Made by a program: the position numbers and the translations under genes
Assembly (NCBI GenBank): GCA_028818225.1
Contig: JAPPOG010000042.1
Span: 26,446-90,445 of the forward strand
Reading direction: 5' to 3'
Source of the DNA: Gammaproteobacteria bacterium
GTDB taxonomy: Bacteria > Pseudomonadota > Gammaproteobacteria > Pseudomonadales > Pseudohongiellaceae
Length of the DNA stretch: 64,000 nt
Part shown: piece by piece, positions 63,823 to 64,000 of the stretch
Numbering within the stretch: position 1 is the stretch's first letter
Layout: every line of letters begins with the position of its first letter
The notes under the pieces: generated by a model
Seen by the model: only the letters and a program-made list of their open reading frames with translations
The model's database searches: none
What the model was told of the DNA's origin: nothing

Positions 63823-64000
63823 AGCAATGTCTTATTAAGAAATAATTAGTTGGATGGAATTTGAGTACTGCCAGAGAATGAGGCAGGTCAAAGTCATAGG
63901 TGTAATGAGTAAATTTAGGAGTTGGTGTAGTTAAAAAGGGTTGTTATTAAAAACTTTTTAGTCTTGTAGAGCGGAGATAGTCGATAGCTAATTTCTATAT
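63823..64000 (-). other. rho leader region, cut by the window end
   Basis: The last 178 bases lie upstream of rho. They are AT-rich and carry no gene. In many gammaproteobacteria this leader is long and autoregulated by Rho itself, but I see no hairpin or box strong enough to mark. Nothing else can be supported here. Confidence 0.3.

Overview
The window is a gene-dense chromosomal segment of a gammaproteobacterium. Protein sequences and gene order both resemble the Pseudomonas/Cellvibrio-type lineages: HAD-rppH-ptsP, lgt-thyA-folA, yggS-proC-yggT-metX-metW-rdgB-hemW, pilT, gshB-tonB-yqgE-ruvX, dapF-lysA-lptM, argH/hemCDXY, ubiD and rho. Species cannot be fixed from this sequence alone. There is no rRNA, tRNA, CRISPR array, integrase or insertion sequence that I can support.

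Layout. 1-9 kb: end of an Lhr-type helicase, then small regulatory or uncharacterised genes (PilZ, DUF6164, TraB/GumN, SutA-like, XRE, a conserved hypothetical, a SlyD-like FKBP, a split class III cyclase-like gene, an SRPBCC protein). 9.2-22.4 kb: a decayed small membrane-protein gene, a Tat-exported sulfite-oxidase-type molybdoenzyme, DNA polymerase II, a GcvR-like ACT protein, an imelysin lipoprotein, a HAD phosphatase, rppH-ptsP, a GNAT enzyme, beta-carbonic anhydrase, a broken encapsulated-ferritin gene, a lipoprotein, PaiB-like and NRDE proteins. 22.5-36.6 kb: lgt-thyA-folA, then a long leftward run (yggS-proC-yggT-metX-metW-rdgB-hemW-PCD-argE), pilT with a premature amber codon, and the leftward gshB-tonB-yqgE-ruvX cluster. 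36.8-42.4 kb: a surface-polysaccharide patch with three glycosyltransferase genes, one a 1073-residue three-domain enzyme. 42.5-49.4 kb: lptM-lysA-dapF-DUF484 leftward and a Gld-type ABC exporter rightward. 49.4-55.3 kb: a two-component system, a YheS-like ABC-F ATPase, a decayed methyltransferase gene and an HtrA-type periplasmic protease. 55.3-64 kb: argH facing hemCDXY, then ubiD and rho.

Functionally the core supplies tetrapyrrole synthesis (hemC, hemD, hemX, hemY, plus the HemW chaperone), methionine, proline, arginine and lysine/peptidoglycan precursors, thymidylate/folate, glutathione and envelope maturation (lgt, lptM, tonB, htrA).

The most notable pattern is gene decay. At least five loci carry inactivating lesions: the cyclase-like gene (one-base frameshift), the small coiled-coil membrane protein at 9.2-9.5 kb, an encapsulated ferritin (frameshift and loss of a metal-ligand His), pilT (amber codon 18) and a methyltransferase at 53.5-54.0 kb. 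Some may be assembly errors, especially the two single-base ones. Two of them (9.2 and 53.5 kb) carry several lesions each and look like true remnants. I did not find a convincing complete new multi-gene system. The best candidates for new biology are the large cyclase-like protein with altered catalytic residues, the unnamed protein at 4.1-5.2 kb, and the three-domain glycosyltransferase.
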